NCBI GenBank assembly: GCA_013314755.1
Contig: JABUFA010000003.1
Location: forward strand, 1-64,000
Length of the DNA: 64,000 bases
From: Chthonomonadia bacterium
GTDB taxonomy: Bacteria; Armatimonadota; HRBIN16
Reading direction: 5' to 3'
The notes below the pieces were generated by a model that made no database searches, had not been told where the DNA came from, and saw only the letters and a list, made by a program, of their open reading frames with translations. Both the position numbers and the translations under genes were made by a program. Positions 1-9,686 of the stretch are shown here, piece by piece (within the stretch, counting starts at the first letter, position 1; each line of letters starts with the position of its first letter).

Positions 1-279
1 CCCGCACAGCCAATTGGGGAGCGGAGAGGACTGGTGCAGCGATTTGCACCGTGAGGCTCAGGATGCATACCGTTGCGAGTGTACGCACAAACGGAAAGCG
101 TCTCAGCATCTTAAAGCACCCTCCTTTGTGTTTTATTGAGAAAGTGTCTTGGCTCTCCCAAACCCACTGCGGGAGCTGTGCTACATGTTTCGGATATAGT
201 ATAGCAGGTATGTTTATCAGAGCCAATAGATTTTGGGGTGTTTTGGAGAAATTTTTCGAAAAATCTTCCGTTCAGGGGA

Positions 280-505
280 GGTTGACGGCTCACCGGGAGG
301 CTCGCCCTCCAGTATGAGGATCGCCGCCTCTCCCCGCGTCGGGGAGAGGTTGGGAGAGGGGTATCATCCATGGAGGGCGAGGCTCCTGCCGAGCCGGTTG
401 TTGACCTAACCCCCGGCACCTTCCCTGCGAGGGAAGGGGAGACTCGCCTCTCCCCACGTCGGGGTGAGGGCTGGCTCACCGGGAGATTCACCATCCAGCT
501 GGACT
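280..505. repeat. Composite intergenic repeat, locus 1 (hairpins such as cctctccccgcgtcggggagagg, plus ggagggcgaggctcctgccgagcc)
   Basis: Same motifs recur at about 44.26-44.48 kb and 62.41-62.67 kb; palindromic cores; no convincing CDS here. Confidence 0.8.
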
Positions 506-580
506 CGACAGCACTGCAGGACAGAACCTCCCCCTCTGCGAATCCAGCGTACACATTAAGTCACTGGAGGCGCGTGGAGG

Positions 581-2443
581 ATGTTTATCCTGACCCTTTT
601 GCTGACGACTGTCCAGCCCGGTGTGGGGTGGTGGTGCACGCACGCCCTGCACAATGTGTTCCGCGACACGCCGCCGCCCGTTAGTGTTCAGCGTGAGGTG
701 CGGGTGTCCGCGGCACGCAATCAGTGGGTGGGAGCGCAGATTGTGCTGCGCCCAGCGGTGGATGAGCGAGTGGAGGGCGTGGAGTGCTCGCCCCTGCAGA
801 GGCAGGGAGGAAGAGGCACTATCCCAGCGTCCGCGTTCTGGTATGCGTTCGTGGAGTACCATCGCGTGGGGAAAAACTCAACGGCGACGCCCGAAGAGGA
901 ACTGGTGCGCAAAGCGCCTGCCGACTTCCCCGACGGTCTGCTGGAGCAGGAGGCGATAGACCTTCAGCCCGACCAGAACCAGCCGATATACGTGCAGTGG
1001 CGGATTCCCGACCGCACGCCTGCAGGAGAGTACCGCGGAACGGTCACCGTTCGCCTGCGAGGGGGCGCGATACAGGTTCCTGTGCGTCTTACCGTGTACG
1101 ACTTTGCCTTCCCTCAGCGACCGCGCCTGAAGGTCACCATCTGGATGAACGACGGTGCGCTGGCGAGGCATCACGGGGTGGAATATCTCTCGGAAGGGTT
1201 CTGGCAGGTGCTTCAGCGCACCGCTCGCCTGATGCGCCAGTATCACCAGAACACGATATGGACGCCGTGGTCGCTCACGCGGGCTACTCGCGGAGCGGAC
1301 GGCAAAGTGCGTTACGATTTCAGCCAGTTTGACCGCTGGGTGGAAACCTTCCTGCGGGAGGGCTTTGAAGTCATTGAACTGCACCACGTGGGCGGACGCG
1401 AGCATGGACAGTGGGAGGACAAAAACTTTGTGGCGTGGTCGCTGAGGTGCCGCAACGAGAGCTCGGGGCAGGATGAGTGGCTGCCTGTGGAAGAGTGGCT
1501 TCCTGCGCTTCAGGAGCACCTGCGCAAAAAGGGGTGGCTCAGTCGCACACTTCTGCATGTAGCGGACGAACCTATCGAGGTGAATGTGGATTCATGGAAA
1601 CAGCTTTCCGAGCGAGTGCATCGCCTTGCGCCCGACCTGCGCCGCATTGATGCCATCCACGTGCCCAATCTGGAAGGCTACTTAGAGGTGTGGGTGCCGC
1701 AACTGAACTTTTTAGCGCAGTGGTATGACCAGTTTCGGCGGGTGCAGGCACGCGGAGCGGAACTGTGGTTCTACGTGGCGTGGGTGCCGCAGGGGCAGTA
1801 CCCGAACCGCCTGATTGACTATCCGCTCATTAAAACGCGCATCATGCACTGGCTGAACCACCTGACCGAAACCACCGGCTTCCTGCACTGGGGATACAAT
1901 TTCTGGGATGCGCCGTTTGACCAGCAGCTGGCTCCGGGCGATAACTGGATTGTGTATGCTGGCAAAGAGGCGCCGCGAAGCAGTTTGCGTTACGAGGCGA
2001 TGCGCGAGGGCATTGAGGATTACGAGTACCTCTGCCTGCTGGAAGATTCCGCCCGACAGGTTGCGAAGAGGCTGAACCTGACGGACTTCGACGCGAAGGC
2101 TTGGGCGAAGGGCTATACCCGATTGGTCGCGCCCGGATACACCGATTACACCCGCGACCCCGGCAGGCTCTACGCGGTGAGGGACGCGGTTGCCCGTGCG
2201 ATAGAGTCTCTGCGACAGAGTGCGTTGCCCGTGCTGGCATGGCAAAAGGAGCGGGCGGGTGAAAATGTGACCATTGAGGGCGTTACTCTGCCCGGTGCGA
2301 AGGTCTCTGCAGGCAGTACCAGCGTCACGGCGGACGGAAAGGGCAGGTTCACGCTGAGAGTATCTGGCGTAAAGGGCAATTTGATTACGGTAGAGGCACA
2401 GCGACTCAGAACGCGAAACCGCCTGCCGGTTGCCGTGCCATAG
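581..2443 (+). CDS. DUF4091 domain-containing protein (glycoside-hydrolase-like)
   Basis: 620 aa ORF with N-terminal hydrophobic segment; C-terminal EAMREGIEDYEYLCLLED motif and W-rich barrel-like region typical of DUF4091; paralogous to 30863..33874. Confidence 0.85.
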   Translation: MFILTLLLTTVQPGVGWWCTHALHNVFRDTPPPVSVQREVRVSAARNQWVGAQIVLRPAVDERVEGVECSPLQRQGGRGTIPASAFWYAFVEYHRVGKNSTATPEEELVRKAPADFPDGLLEQEAIDLQPDQNQPIYVQWRIPDRTPAGEYRGTVTVRLRGGAIQVPVRLTVYDFAFPQRPRLKVTIWMNDGALARHHGVEYLSEGFWQVLQRTARLMRQYHQNTIWTPWSLTRATRGADGKVRYDFSQFDRWVETFLREGFEVIELHHVGGREHGQWEDKNFVAWSLRCRNESSGQDEWLPVEEWLPALQEHLRKKGWLSRTLLHVADEPIEVNVDSWKQLSERVHRLAPDLRRIDAIHVPNLEGYLEVWVPQLNFLAQWYDQFRRVQARGAELWFYVAWVPQGQYPNRLIDYPLIKTRIMHWLNHLTETTGFLHWGYNFWDAPFDQQLAPGDNWIVYAGKEAPRSSLRYEAMREGIEDYEYLCLLEDSARQVAKRLNLTDFDAKAWAKGYTRLVAPGYTDYTRDPGRLYAVRDAVARAIESLRQSALPVLAWQKERAGENVTIEGVTLPGAKVSAGSTSVTADGKGRFTLRVSGVKGNLITVEAQRLRTRNRLPVAVP

Positions 2444-2448
2444 CCGGC

Positions 2449-4164
2449 TTACGCCGCTTCCAGCGCGTCCAGAAGCGGTGCGTTCGAGGAGATAAACGCC
2501 TTGGCAGTGACCTCTTCCAGGGTGGTAATGCCCTGTATCGCTTTCTCAATGCCGTCCTGTGACATGGGCACCATGCCCTTGCGCAGGGCGGCATCCATTA
2601 TCTGGGTGCTGGGGACACGCTGAACGGTCAGCGTGCGGATTTCATCGTCCACGACAAGGATTTCATGCACGCTGATGCGCCCCATGTAACCACGCCCGCC
2701 ACATGCAGGACAGCCCGCGCCTCGGTACAGCTTCTCCACGGGGCGCCCGATAACCCGGATTTCCGCCATAGAGGGTTCATACTCCTGTTTGCAGTGTGGG
2801 CAGATGACGCGTACCAGCCGCTGCGCCACCACTCCTATCAGCGACGAGCTGATGAGGAACGGCTCCACGCCCATATCCATCAGGCGCGGAATTGCGCTCA
2901 CCGCGTCGTTGGTGTGGAGGGTAGAGAGCACCAGGTGTCCGGTCATTGCCGCGCGACAGGCGATTTCGGCGGTTTCCTGGTCGCGGATTTCGCCGACCAG
3001 CACCACGTCGGGGTCCTGGCGCAGGATAGCACGCAACTGCGCCGCGAAAGTCAGCCCCGCTTTCTCATTCACATTGGACTGGTTGATGCCTTCCAGCTCG
3101 TACTCCACCGGATCCTCGCAGGTGATGATGTTCCGGGTTTCAGATTGAATCTCGCGCAGGGCGGCATACAGTGTGGTGGTCTTGCCGGAGCCTGTGGGAC
3201 CGGTGACCAGAATGATGCCGTTCGGTTGCTGGAGCAGCCAGCGGAAGGTTGCGAGGTTGCGCGGCGAGAAGCCCAGTTCGTCCAGCCGGCGGATGTTACG
3301 GTCGCGGTCCAGCACGCGCATCACCACCCGCTCGCCGTACTGGATGGGCAGAGTGGAAACGCGCAGGTCTATCTGTCTGCCCTCCACTTTGATGGTGATG
3401 CGTCCGTCCTGCGGGATGCGCCGTTCTGCGATGTCCATATCCGCCATGACCTTGATACGCGAGATGCACGCAGCCATCAGCTGGCGGGGAATATTGCGCA
3501 CGCGCTGCAGTTCGCCGTCGACGCGATAGCGCACCTCCATATGCGTCCTGCGGGGTTCCAGGTGCACATCGCTGGCACGTCCGTTGACCGCCTCCAGCAG
3601 TAACAGGTTCACCAGCCGTACCACCGGAGCGTCTTCTACGGCTCGGCGGAGGTCTTCCAGGTTCTCTTGCTCGCCTTCGTCGCTTGCTTCTGCACCCGAA
3701 ATCACGTCATCCAGTGATTCGGAGGCGGCGACTGTTGCGTTGTAGTGGAAATCAAGGGCTTTCAGCAGGTCTTCAGGGTTGGTATACACCACTTTGATAT
3801 ACATTCCTGTGTGGCGTTGCAGGACGTCAACGGCGTCCACGTCCAGCGGGTTCATCATCGCCACAATCAGCCGATTGTCTTCGGTACGCAGGGGCAGCGC
3901 TCTGAGCGTTTTCGCCATGTTGGCAGGTACTCGGACAATGGCTTCGGGGTCGATGTCCTCGATAGAGATTTTCTCATAGTCCACGTCGTATTGTTCTGCC
4001 TGCGCTTCGGCAAGCTGGTCGGCGTTGATGTAGCCGAGGCGTATCAGTACCTCGCCCAGCAAGCCACCGTTCTGCTGTTGCTCCCGCAGGGCTTCCTCCA
4101 GCTGCGCCAGGTCGATATATCCGAGGTCTACCAGTATCTCGCCAAGTTTGCGCCTGCCATACAT
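2449..4164 (-). CDS. pilB: Type II secretion/type IV pilus assembly ATPase (GspE/PilB family)
   Basis: Walker A GPTGSGKTTT, GEIRDQETAEIACRAAMTGHLVLSTLHTNDA, CPHC...CPAC zinc motif, N-terminal MshEN-like repeats. Confidence 0.93.
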   Translation of the reverse strand: MYGRRKLGEILVDLGYIDLAQLEEALREQQQNGGLLGEVLIRLGYINADQLAEAQAEQYDVDYEKISIEDIDPEAIVRVPANMAKTLRALPLRTEDNRLIVAMMNPLDVDAVDVLQRHTGMYIKVVYTNPEDLLKALDFHYNATVAASESLDDVISGAEASDEGEQENLEDLRRAVEDAPVVRLVNLLLLEAVNGRASDVHLEPRRTHMEVRYRVDGELQRVRNIPRQLMAACISRIKVMADMDIAERRIPQDGRITIKVEGRQIDLRVSTLPIQYGERVVMRVLDRDRNIRRLDELGFSPRNLATFRWLLQQPNGIILVTGPTGSGKTTTLYAALREIQSETRNIITCEDPVEYELEGINQSNVNEKAGLTFAAQLRAILRQDPDVVLVGEIRDQETAEIACRAAMTGHLVLSTLHTNDAVSAIPRLMDMGVEPFLISSSLIGVVAQRLVRVICPHCKQEYEPSMAEIRVIGRPVEKLYRGAGCPACGGRGYMGRISVHEILVVDDEIRTLTVQRVPSTQIMDAALRKGMVPMSQDGIEKAIQGITTLEEVTAKAFISSNAPLLDALEAA

Positions 4165-4190
4165 ATTGACTGCCTCTCAACGCGCGTTCC

Positions 4191-4260
4191 TGTCATCTTG
4201 AGAGGTGTAAAGAAGGGCAGGAATTCTTCGCTTCGCCCAGAATGACAATCAGAATGACAG
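4191..4260. repeat. Imperfect inverted repeat of the 'tgtcattctgagcgaagcgaagaat' type
   Basis: tgtcatcttgagaggtgtaaag... and ...attcttcgcttcgcccagaatgaca; reverse frame gives CHSGRSEEF. Confidence 0.65.
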
Positions 4261-4375
4261 TACCGCCTGCTATACCGCGTCACAGCGGGCAACCGCGGCG
4301 GGCTGCCCGTGCCGCGTTGCCTTCCGTACAATTATCGGCACAGAGGAACGTTACACTATAGAGGAGGAGCAGGGG

Positions 4376-4972
4376 CTACAGTTCCCGCCGCCATTCGAGG
4401 GCAGAAATGAGTGTTGCCTGGTCGGCATAGTCCAGGTCGCCGCCGACGGGCATTCCGTGTGCTAGCTGCGTGACGCGGATTCCGAGCGGCTTGATCAGGC
4501 GCGAGAGGTACAGCGCGGTGGCGTCTCCTTCAATGGTGGGGTTCATCGCGATGATGACCTCTTTGACGTGCCCCGATTGCAATCGCTGAAGCAGTTCCCG
4601 CACACGCAGTTGCTCGGCGCCCACGCCATCCATCGGCGAGATGACGCCCTGCAGGACGTGGTACAGCCCGCGATACTCCTGGGTGCGCTCAATCGCCATC
4701 AGGTCGCGCACATCTGCCACCACACACAGCACCGAGGCATCGCGCGAGGGGTTGCGACAGATGGGGCATACTTCCTCGTCGGTGAAGTTGAAGCACTGTT
4801 TGCACGTCGTGATGCGCTCTTTCACCTCCAGTATCGCTTCCGCCAGCGTGCGCGCCTCCTCTTCGGGCATGCGCAGGATATGAAATGCCATGCGCTGGGC
4901 GGACTTGGGTCCCACGCCGGGCATCTTTTCCAGTTCGCGAATCAGTTTTGCTAAGGGTCTGGCGTACTCCAT
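4376..4972 (-). CDS. recR: Recombination mediator protein RecR
   Basis: MPGVGPKSAQRMAFHIL, CxxC zinc finger (CKQCFNFTDEEVCPIC), Toprim region; dnaX-ybaB-recR synteny. Confidence 0.97.
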   Translation of the reverse strand: MEYARPLAKLIRELEKMPGVGPKSAQRMAFHILRMPEEEARTLAEAILEVKERITTCKQCFNFTDEEVCPICRNPSRDASVLCVVADVRDLMAIERTQEYRGLYHVLQGVISPMDGVGAEQLRVRELLQRLQSGHVKEVIIAMNPTIEGDATALYLSRLIKPLGIRVTQLAHGMPVGGDLDYADQATLISALEWRREL

Positions 4973-4977
4973 CGCGC

Positions 4978-5310
4978 TCAGAACAGGTTCCCCAGGTCAA
5001 GATTTGGCATTCCCGGAAGCGATGCCATGCGTTTGGCGGCTTCCGCCACTGCCTGCTCGCGGGCTTCATTCACAGCAGAGACAATCAGGTCCTGAAGCAT
5101 CTCCACGTCATTCGGGTCCACCACTATCGGGTTAATCTGGATGGAGATGAGTTCGCCTGTGCCGTCCACCACCGCTTTGACCACGCCGCCGCCCACAGAG
5201 GATTCCACTCGCAGGTTTTTCAGCTCTTCCTGCGCCTTTTGCATCTCCTGCATAGTCTGTTCCAGCATTCGCTGGAGGTCGCGCGGGTTCGCGCCAAAAG
5301 GATTACGCAT
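4978..5310 (-). CDS. YbaB/EbfC family nucleoid-associated protein
   Basis: 110 aa, QMQKAQEELKNLRVESSVGGGVVKAVVDGTGELISIQINP; between dnaX and recR. Confidence 0.95.
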   Translation of the reverse strand: MRNPFGANPRDLQRMLEQTMQEMQKAQEELKNLRVESSVGGGVVKAVVDGTGELISIQINPIVVDPNDVEMLQDLIVSAVNEAREQAVAEAAKRMASLPGMPNLDLGNLF

Positions 5311-5312
5311 TG

Positions 5313-6995
5313 CTAACCTCCTTCGATTTCAATATAGCCGTTGAAAGTCTGTGCCACTTCCTGCGCGTATTGTTCACCATCAATCGGTTCATTATCCTGT
5401 GTGTTTTTGTTCCCCGTCTGCGAGGCGTTCGCGCGATGCAGTTCACAGCGCAGGCTGACCGACCTGCCTCCCAGCACGCGCGAGATGGTCTGTTCCACAA
5501 ACTGGCGCCGTTTCTCTGACTGCATCTGCGAATAGGGGAACTCGTTCTGGAATCGCAGAACAATCACGTTCTCCCCCTCTATGCGCACTGGCGTTGCATC
5601 GCGCAAAACCTCTGCGCCGCCTCGGCTGCGTTCGGCTACCCGGGCGATAATCTGGTCCCATCGCCCCTGAACCAGCTTCAACAGGGCGAGGGCGTCCGCA
5701 TCCGTTTGCGTTGCGGTGGTGGAATCGGCGGGCATGGGGGCAGGCTCGCTCTCCGCCGGCTGGGTTGACGCTCCTGGCGCGGGAGACGGCGCCGGCTCCG
5801 GTTTTTTCACTTCCACGGGGGTGGGTTCCGACGGTGGAATACTCGCGGTCGGTTGTGTCTTTCGCGCTGGCTCGCTTTCCGCCTTCTCGTTCTTCGCGCT
5901 CGCTATCTGCACCATCGCCATGTCCAGCAGGATGCGCTGTTGCGGCACGTTGCGCAGTTGCGCTTGCGCGCGTACCAGAATGTCCAGCATCCTGCTTAGT
6001 GTGTCCGGGGTGAAGTGCTGCGCCTGTGCCCTCAGCGCGGCGAGGTCTGCTGTGGGCAGGCTTTCGTCCAGTGCCCCCACGCGCGCGTACAGCAGGTCGC
6101 GTACCCGCTGGGCGATGGCTTCCAGAATGGTGCGTACACTGCTTCCCCGGCGAATCATCTCGTCGGCTGCGCTCAGCGCTTTTGCCACGTCGCCCCGTGC
6201 GGCGGCATTAATTACGGCGCCAACCGCCTCCTCGTCTACGATGCCCAGCACCGAGCGCACGGTCTCGTAGTCCACGTGTCCATCCGCATAAGCCAGCACC
6301 TGCTCCAGCAGGCTCAGCGCATCGCGGAACGAACCATCTGCCGCGCGGGCGATTGCCTGAACGGCTTCTGGCTCGGCGGTCAAGCCCTCTCGTTCCAGCA
6401 CGGTGTTGATGCGCAGGATGAGGTCCTGCAGGGTGGCGCGGCGGAAGTCGAAGCGGATGCATCGCGAGCGGATAGTAATCGGCACGCGCTGAACCTCGGT
6501 GGTTGCCAGCACGAACACCACATGGGGCGGTGGCTCCTCCAGCGTTTTCAGCAGGGCGTCGAAGGCTTTGGTGGACAGGTCGTGCACCTCGTCGATAATG
6601 TACACCTTGTAGCGGGCTTGCTGGGGCATGTACTGCGCGTTCTCGATGATGGTTTCACGCACGTCATCGATGCCCGTCTCGGAGGCGGCATCCATCTCTA
6701 TCACGTCCACCGCCCTGCCTTCGCGGATAGCCACGCACATCGCACACCGGTTGCATGGGGTAGGGGTTGGACCTTGCTCGCAGTTCAGCGCCTTTGCCAG
6801 CAGGCGGGCGGTGGTGGTCTTGCCCGTGCCGCGCGGACCGCAGAACAGGTAAGCGTGGGCGACCTTCCCAGATCGGACGGCGTTCTGCAGGGTCTGCGTG
6901 ACGTGCAGCTGTCCGATGACGTCCTCAAACGTCTGCGAGCGGTATTTTCTATAGAGTGCGATGTGTGCCATCGTTACAGGTTGGCAGAGAGCCAC
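5313..6995 (-). CDS. dnaX: DNA polymerase III subunit gamma/tau
   Basis: ALYRKYRSQTFEDVIGQ, GPRGTGKTTTARLLAKALNC, Cys zinc cluster, DEVHDLSTKAFDALLKTLEEPP. Confidence 0.97.
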   Translation of the reverse strand: MALCQPVTMAHIALYRKYRSQTFEDVIGQLHVTQTLQNAVRSGKVAHAYLFCGPRGTGKTTTARLLAKALNCEQGPTPTPCNRCAMCVAIREGRAVDVIEMDAASETGIDDVRETIIENAQYMPQQARYKVYIIDEVHDLSTKAFDALLKTLEEPPPHVVFVLATTEVQRVPITIRSRCIRFDFRRATLQDLILRINTVLEREGLTAEPEAVQAIARAADGSFRDALSLLEQVLAYADGHVDYETVRSVLGIVDEEAVGAVINAAARGDVAKALSAADEMIRRGSSVRTILEAIAQRVRDLLYARVGALDESLPTADLAALRAQAQHFTPDTLSRMLDILVRAQAQLRNVPQQRILLDMAMVQIASAKNEKAESEPARKTQPTASIPPSEPTPVEVKKPEPAPSPAPGASTQPAESEPAPMPADSTTATQTDADALALLKLVQGRWDQIIARVAERSRGGAEVLRDATPVRIEGENVIVLRFQNEFPYSQMQSEKRRQFVEQTISRVLGGRSVSLRCELHRANASQTGNKNTQDNEPIDGEQYAQEVAQTFNGYIEIEGG

Positions 6996-7993
6996 TCCTT
7001 CAGCGCGTCTATCAATCCGGGCGCGAGAGGAACCTGTGGATTCGTCAGGATGTCCTGGGTGTCGCCTGTCGGCGCCACCTTGAACGCATGAGCCGTGCCC
7101 GGGATTATTTTCAATGCCACTTTACTGTTTCCTGCGCTACGTGCTTGCTGGAACAGCAGTTCGCCGTCCTGTTTGGGCGACACCCGCCTGTCCATCTCGC
7201 CGTAAAGCAAGAGCACGGGGACCTTCACCGCCTTCAGCCGTGCTACCGGGTTTTCGAAGTAGAACTCCTGCAGGTAAGGGCGGTCGGGCATCATGAAATA
7301 GGGCGCGACGTCCTCGTGCAGAGGAGGCAGAGGCAAACGATAATACAGGGCGGCGATGCCGGCGTCAAAGTCTCCAAGCCGTTTCTGAATCTTGTCCGGC
7401 GAGAGTCCCTCACTGCGCCATCGCTGCTGGAGGTTCTCGCGCAGAATGATGGCAGGCGTGCGTCCGGGCGGGGCAAGGCATACCAGCACCTTTGGGGGGT
7501 TCGGCAGTTCGCCCGCCAGAGCCATACCAATCAAAGCGCCGTCCTCATAGCCCAGCACGCCCACCCGCTGGGGGTCAATCCCAGCCTGCTGGCGCAGGAA
7601 GTTATATGCGGCCACGGCGTCCAGCGCCATCTGCGTCAGAGAGGTGTTGTTCTGTTCCTCTTGGGGGAGCTGGCTGCCGCCGATGCCGCGCTTATCGTAG
7701 CGCAGGGTGGCGTAGCCCATCTGTGCCAGCCGTTGAGCCAGCTGGCGGTAGAGGTCGGTTTTCAGTCCGTCGCCGTTGCCGTTGCGATCCACCGAGCCGC
7801 TGCCCGGAATCATCAGCAGGGCAGGCGCCTGCGAAACGCCATCGGGTATGGTCAGTGTGCCTGCCAGCAGAACTTTTCCACTTAGGATACGTACCTCGCG
7901 CTCTTCCGCCCGGGCGAGCCATGCCGGCAGGAAGGCAAAGCACAGGCAAAAGAGCAGAAGCCGGTAACGTTTTATCGTACTTGTTCTGGACAT
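6974..7993 (-). CDS. Alpha/beta hydrolase (dienelactone hydrolase-like), secreted
   Basis: Signal peptide; LMIPGSGSVDRNGNGD, GYATLRYDKRGIGGS, C-terminal GTAHAF catalytic His context. Confidence 0.88.
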   Translation of the reverse strand: MSRTSTIKRYRLLLFCLCFAFLPAWLARAEEREVRILSGKVLLAGTLTIPDGVSQAPALLMIPGSGSVDRNGNGDGLKTDLYRQLAQRLAQMGYATLRYDKRGIGGSQLPQEEQNNTSLTQMALDAVAAYNFLRQQAGIDPQRVGVLGYEDGALIGMALAGELPNPPKVLVCLAPPGRTPAIILRENLQQRWRSEGLSPDKIQKRLGDFDAGIAALYYRLPLPPLHEDVAPYFMMPDRPYLQEFYFENPVARLKAVKVPVLLLYGEMDRRVSPKQDGELLFQQARSAGNSKVALKIIPGTAHAFKVAPTGDTQDILTNPQVPLAPGLIDALKEWLSANL

Positions 7994-8022
7994 GTTCGGG
8001 GAAACCAGTCACCACGTCAGTA

Positions 8023-8305
8023 ATAGAGTAGCCGTGCACCTGCCGTTGATGGACGCCTTCCGGGTGTCGACCTGCGCAGTTAACTCCGGCTGGGTAGGTC
8101 TGCGGCACACGGGGAACGTGCGGACCGTTGCTTCCTTCCGGACCTGGCGGGGTTGGCACGCCACCCGTTGCGCAGCGCCCAACCATCAACGCCACTTACG
8201 CAGGCACTGCCCACAAGACGCCACCGCGGGCAGGAGTTCACCCCCGCTATAGCGGATTGCGGGTACAGGGCACCGCTAGCTCCCCGGCTAGCACGGCTAC
8301 TCTAT
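8023..8305 (-). ncRNA. ffs: Signal recognition particle RNA (large, Alu-domain-containing bacterial type)
   Basis: Minus strand reads GCCGTGCTAGCCGGGGAGCTAGCGGTGCCCTGTACCCGCAATCCGCT (Bacillus-type Alu domain) and CCAGGTCCGGAAGGAAGCAAC (S domain); ends pair as atagagtagccgtgc/gcacggctactctat. Confidence 0.95.
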
Positions 8306-8327
8306 CACTATTTTAACACATGCAGGT

Positions 8328-9683
8328 CTATTCCTGCACCGGGTAGTCGGTGGCTTCGCCCTTGCCGCTGAGTAGCTGTTCGCGCGTCAACAGCAGGTGC
8401 TTGCGCACGCGGCGCACGGGCACGGTGTACCGCTTGCCGTCTTTATCCACAGTGGTTACTTCGTCCACGCGCAGGTATCGCTTGTCCGTCAACCCTTCGC
8501 CACGCCAGCCGATGCGGTCCTGCGTTTGCGGCGGCGCATACAGCGGGTTGAACCGTACCGTGACCACATAGCGCGGAGCCTTGAAGCTGTACATCATTGG
8601 GTCTTTGCTCATGTCGATCTTGCGCTTGAACTTGCCCTTGATGATGGCTATCTGCTCCTGCATGATGGTCACGTCGGGCACTTCGAAGGTGAACACTTTC
8701 TGCCGCCAGACCTCTCCTGCCTCCTTCTCGTCGGTAGGCAGGATGGAGGACTTATAGCCCTCATCGCGCAGGACGACGTCCACACGCCCCGGACGGAAGT
8801 CCATCTTCTGCATCTGCTGGTCAAAGTAGTTGCCCAGGTCCACCGTGCCGGAGACCTCGATAATCTTGGGCTCCACCACGCGCACCTTCACGTCGAACTT
8901 GACGTCGATGGGCGGCTGGGTGTCCGGCGGCTGTTTGAGATAACGGTTGTAGTTGCGCAGTTCGGTGAGAGAGTAATTGTGCTTGGCGACGTCCACGTTC
9001 ACCTTCGCCATGAACTCTTTCGGATGCGCCTTCGCGTACTGCTCGTGCCTCTGCAGGATGTCCTGCCAGGTGAGCAGTGCCTGGTCGATCAGCCCGGCTT
9101 TCTCCCATGCGTGAGCCAGCATGTGCCTTCGAGCGGGCGGGATACCCGGTGAGTACTCGTCGGGGCGGTCGGGGAACTCGTATGCCTTCTGGAACCACTG
9201 CACCGAGTTGTGCGCCTGCTTGATTTTGTCGTACCACATCCAGCCCATCTCGAAGTAGATGTCGTACACATCCGGGTTGTTCTCCACGCCCTCTTCCAGC
9301 AGTTTCAGCGCGGCGGAGAGGTAGCGTCGGTCGGAGCGCTGTTCGGTATCGGTGAAGTTATAGCCGATGTGCCACGCGCCGGTGCTGTATACGTCCAGAT
9401 TATGCGGGTCCAGCCACGTCACCAGTCGGATGATGGGCAGGATGGCGTCGTAGTTGCCCTCGTGGAAGAAGGAGTCGGCGCGTATCCACAGCGCACCTGC
9501 CACCACCTCGCGGAAGCCCAGCATCGTGCCGAAGATGTACTCGGTGGGCAGTCCGGTCATCTTACCGAACAGTCCCTGCACCTTCGGCTCGAACTGCTTG
9601 CGGTGGGGGTCAATCGCGGTTTGCAGTGCCGCGCTCAGCGCCCACAGTACGATAACGACAAGTAGAAGCTGCGTGCGTCGCAT
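8328..9683 (-). CDS. TPR-like hypothetical protein, membrane-anchored
   Basis: N-terminal hydrophobic segment, helical repeats, overlaps the ABC operon context. Confidence 0.75.
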   Translation of the reverse strand: MRRTQLLLVVIVLWALSAALQTAIDPHRKQFEPKVQGLFGKMTGLPTEYIFGTMLGFREVVAGALWIRADSFFHEGNYDAILPIIRLVTWLDPHNLDVYSTGAWHIGYNFTDTEQRSDRRYLSAALKLLEEGVENNPDVYDIYFEMGWMWYDKIKQAHNSVQWFQKAYEFPDRPDEYSPGIPPARRHMLAHAWEKAGLIDQALLTWQDILQRHEQYAKAHPKEFMAKVNVDVAKHNYSLTELRNYNRYLKQPPDTQPPIDVKFDVKVRVVEPKIIEVSGTVDLGNYFDQQMQKMDFRPGRVDVVLRDEGYKSSILPTDEKEAGEVWRQKVFTFEVPDVTIMQEQIAIIKGKFKRKIDMSKDPMMYSFKAPRYVVTVRFNPLYAPPQTQDRIGWRGEGLTDKRYLRVDEVTTVDKDGKRYTVPVRRVRKHLLLTREQLLSGKGEATDYPVQE

Positions 9684-9686
9684 GGC

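Noticed and set aside
111-862. Overlapping short ORFs at the left edge
   Set aside because: Generated by the intergenic repeat and the antisense strand of the DUF4091 gene
5800-5825. dnaX programmed frameshift at GTG AAA AAA CCG (A6)
   Set aside because: Zero-frame codons do not form a proper X_XXY_YYZ slippery heptamer and I see no obvious downstream stimulator; possible but unsupported
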